Positions 6,011 through 7,851 of a DNA stretch of 7,851 nucleotides are shown here, in pieces. Numbering within the stretch: position 1 is the first letter of the stretch; each line of letters begins with the position of its first letter. This DNA comes from Desulfofustis sp. GTDB lineage: Bacteria; Desulfobacterota; Desulfobulbia; Desulfobulbales; Desulfocapsaceae. Under the pieces are notes generated by a model. It was not told the DNA's origin. It was given only the letters and a program-made list of their open reading frames with translations, and made no database searches. The translations under genes were made by a program, and so were the position numbers. The stretch lies in contig JAQYVS010000258.1 of assembly GCA_030145365.1 (NCBI GenBank), positions 1 through 7,851 of the forward strand, in the 5' to 3' direction.

Positions 6011-6050
6011 ACGAAAAACCCCGCCAGGAGATCCATAGCGGGGTCTTCGT
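6011..6050 (-). terminator. Rho-independent terminator of the BCCT transporter gene
   Basis: ACCCCGC (6018-6024) pairs with GCGGGGT (6038-6044), and the stem extends outward through ACGAA (6011-6015) with TTCGT (6046-6050). On the minus strand the GC-rich stem runs straight into TTTTTCGTTTTT, a good termination tract. It lies about 50 bases beyond the transporter stop. The plus-strand reading lacks a long T-run, so it acts mainly leftward. Confidence 0.85.
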
Positions 6051-6096
6051 TGTGAGCCCTCGGTCTATACTATCCCGAGAATACTGTTATTGAGCC

Positions 6097-7677
6097 TTAC
6101 GCACCGGCCTGTCTTCTTTCCGCTGCAAGGCCTTTGTAAAGGCTTACACACATAATCACTAGCACAACGGTGAATGGCAGACCGACAGTAATGGCTCCCG
6201 CCTGCAACGCTTTGAGTGCCTCCGCGCCACCGCCGTAAAGCAGAGTGCCAGCAATCACGCCCTCCAGCGTAGCCCAGAAGATGCGTTGCGGAACAGGGGC
6301 ATCTACCTTGCCTCCAGCAGTGATACTGTCTATTACCAGCGACCCGGAATCTGAAGAAGTGATAAAGAATATCAGAACCAGAGTGATACCCAGAAAGGAG
6401 GTAATCTGGGAAAGAGGCAGATTTTCCAGCATGTAGAACATTGCCAGGGAGACATCCGAGATACCATTGGCCAACTGCCCTACCCCGTTCATGGCCTGAT
6501 CCAGGCCAGTTCCGCCAAATGCGGTCATCCAGACAATGGTCACTAATGTTGGCACCAACAGCACAGCAGCTATAAACTGACGGACCGTACGCCCTTTGGA
6601 AATGCGGGCAATGAACATACCAACGAACGGCGACCAGGAGATCCACCAGGCCCAATAAAATACGGTCCACCCATGAAACCAGGTGTCATCCTCACGGCCA
6701 AAGGAGTTGCTTAGCGGCAGAAGGTTTTCCAGGTACGCGCCTGTCGTGTAAGCGAGGCTGCTGAAAATGTTAAGGCCCTGACCCAACACCAGTACAAACA
6801 GTAACAGGCAGGCAGCCAGTGCCATGTTGATATTGCTGAGCAATTTCACCCCACCGTCGATTCCGCGGACTACTGAGAAAATGGCCACGCTTGTTACACC
6901 CACAATGATAGCAATCTGGGTATTAATGGCATTAGAGATACCAAACAGATGATGAAGACCACCGGCGGCTTGCTGAGCTCCCAAACCCAATGAGGTGGCG
7001 AGCCCGAAAATCGTAGCCAACACCGCCAGCAGATCGATAAGATGACCTGCCCAGCCCCAGCAAGCTTCCCCAAGAATCGGGTAGAAAGCTGAACGTATGG
7101 TCAGCGGCATACCTTTGTTATAAGAGAAAAAGGCCAAGGACAACGCCACCACAGCATAAATGGCCCATGGGTGCAGACCCCAGTGAAACATGGTTGCACC
7201 CATGGCCGCGCGGGCACCCTCCGGCGTGTTTGGCGGCGCATTGAGCGGCGTACCATACCAATCAGTGTAGTAGGCAACGGGTTCGGCCACGCTCCAGAAC
7301 ATGAGTCCGATACCCATGCCAGCAGCAAATAGCATGGCAAACCAGGAGATGGTGGAAAACTCCGGGACTGCGTCTTCACCACCGAGGCGGATACTGCCGA
7401 CCGGAAGAAAGACCAAGGCAATACAGAACAGCACAAAGAGGTTGGCCGCCCAGATGAAAAACCAATCGAAATTTTCTATTGACCAACCCTTTGCGCTGTC
7501 GAGCATTGCTTTTGCTTCGGCAGGGAACATCAGGGTTCCAATAACGAATACGATTATAAGGCAAGCGCTTATGAAAAAAACCGGATTGTGGAGGTCCATT
7601 CCAAACATTTCCAGATTGTCCTGGCCGACCTCGTAATCCGTAGTGTAGGGATCTTTGGTTGTTATGTTATTTGTCAT
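6097..7677 (-). CDS. BCCT-family betaine/choline/carnitine-type transporter
   Basis: A complete 526-residue secondary transporter of the inner membrane, with the twelve or so hydrophobic segments of the LeuT-fold BCCT family. These import quaternary ammonium compounds such as glycine betaine, choline or carnitine, usually for osmoprotection or as nutrients. GMGIG (120-124), in AAGMGIGLMFWSVAEP, is the TM3 glycine motif of Na+-coupled members such as BetP. The family signature WTVFYWAWWISWSPFVG (337-353) supplies the Trp residues of the substrate cage. SLGLGAQQAAGGLHHLFG (229-246) and FITSSDSGSLVID (438-450) are also family regions. Both termini are short, without the long regulatory tails of BetP or BetT, so osmosensing by a C-terminal domain is unlikely. 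The start ATG has AAAGG 5 bases upstream. It is monocistronic, with its own terminator. Which substrate is carried cannot be told from sequence. Confidence 0.95.
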   Translation of the reverse strand: MTNNITTKDPYTTDYEVGQDNLEMFGMDLHNPVFFISACLIIVFVIGTLMFPAEAKAMLDSAKGWSIENFDWFFIWAANLFVLFCIALVFLPVGSIRLGGEDAVPEFSTISWFAMLFAAGMGIGLMFWSVAEPVAYYTDWYGTPLNAPPNTPEGARAAMGATMFHWGLHPWAIYAVVALSLAFFSYNKGMPLTIRSAFYPILGEACWGWAGHLIDLLAVLATIFGLATSLGLGAQQAAGGLHHLFGISNAINTQIAIIVGVTSVAIFSVVRGIDGGVKLLSNINMALAACLLLFVLVLGQGLNIFSSLAYTTGAYLENLLPLSNSFGREDDTWFHGWTVFYWAWWISWSPFVGMFIARISKGRTVRQFIAAVLLVPTLVTIVWMTAFGGTGLDQAMNGVGQLANGISDVSLAMFYMLENLPLSQITSFLGITLVLIFFITSSDSGSLVIDSITAGGKVDAPVPQRIFWATLEGVIAGTLLYGGGAEALKALQAGAITVGLPFTVVLVIMCVSLYKGLAAERRQAGA

Positions 7678-7851
7678 GCCTACCTTTATAGTTGCAAAAA
7701 TGTGCGCCCCACTTTGTACTATCGAGGTGGAGATTACAAATAGGCAACCAAGCCTGATACCCTGCCATTTGAGAGATATTGACTAAGGGTGGCGCTAAAA
7801 ACCGGGATAATTATGTTCCAGAGTGAATGCCCGAAGTTGGCTGGACGCATC
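7678..7851. promoter_or_regulatory. Upstream region of the BCCT gene
   Basis: These bases must hold the transporter promoter on the minus strand. The ribosome site (AAAGG) is clear, but no convincing sigma-70 -35/-10 pair stands out: a TATAAA at about 7685-7690 overlaps the ribosome site and is too close to the ATG to be a -10 box. The right end may include a divergent gene start, listed separately. Confidence 0.35.
7813..7851 (+). CDS. Possible start of a rightward gene cut by the window edge
   Basis: An ATG at 7813 with GGGA five bases upstream opens 13 codons (MFQSECPKLAGRI) to the window end without a stop. A GTG at 7823 in another frame (MNARSWLDA) is an alternative. Too short to assign; it may be coding or may be the edge of another element. 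Confidence 0.2.
   Translation, partial: MFQSECPKLAGRI

Noticed and set aside
6065..6670. 201-codon minus-strand frame overlapping the transporter
   Set aside because: Out-of-frame shadow of the BCCT gene; its Trp/Cys/His-rich composition is not protein-like.

Overview
The window is a mosaic stretch of a bacterial chromosome (or large contig) of moderate GC. It looks proteobacterial, most plausibly gammaproteobacterial: it has a BCCT osmolyte transporter, a small periplasmic LTxxQ/Spy-like protein and an IS21-type element end. The genus cannot be fixed from the sequence. A methylotroph or other environmental gammaproteobacterium is a guess, not a reading.

Left part (1-2871). The first ~141 bases are the terminal region of an IS21-family insertion sequence: two copies of TTGTCACC and the first 15 codons of the istA-like transposase, reading leftward out of the window. 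The element sits directly against a family-4 glycosyltransferase gene that has lost its N-terminal half and also carries a one-base frameshift in an A7 run. Six bases after its stop comes an intact GH15 glucoamylase-type gene of 655 codons with both catalytic glutamates (E433, E615). The pair looks like a former glucan-metabolism operon whose first gene is now broken.

Middle part (2872-5083). This is gene-poor. It holds a predicted 34-residue single-pass membrane peptide (minus strand), an intact SAM-dependent methyltransferase (minus strand), an uncharacterised 50-residue zinc-ribbon protein (plus strand) and several inverted repeats. The clearest is an 11-bp stem hairpin at 5036-5060, between two convergent genes. 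The rest is apparently non-coding or decayed.

Right part (5084-7851). Both genes are on the minus strand. One is a secreted Met/His/Lys-rich LTxxQ-like protein with a palindromic site upstream. The other is a complete BCCT-family betaine/choline/carnitine-type transporter ending in a good rho-independent terminator (6011-6050). The last ~170 bases hold the transporter's upstream region and possibly the first codons of a rightward gene cut by the window edge.

No CRISPR array, rRNA or tRNA was seen. I found no convincing new multi-gene system. The least explained items are the two very small conserved-looking proteins, the palindromic sites, and the IS-truncated and frameshifted glycosyltransferase beside an intact GH15 gene.
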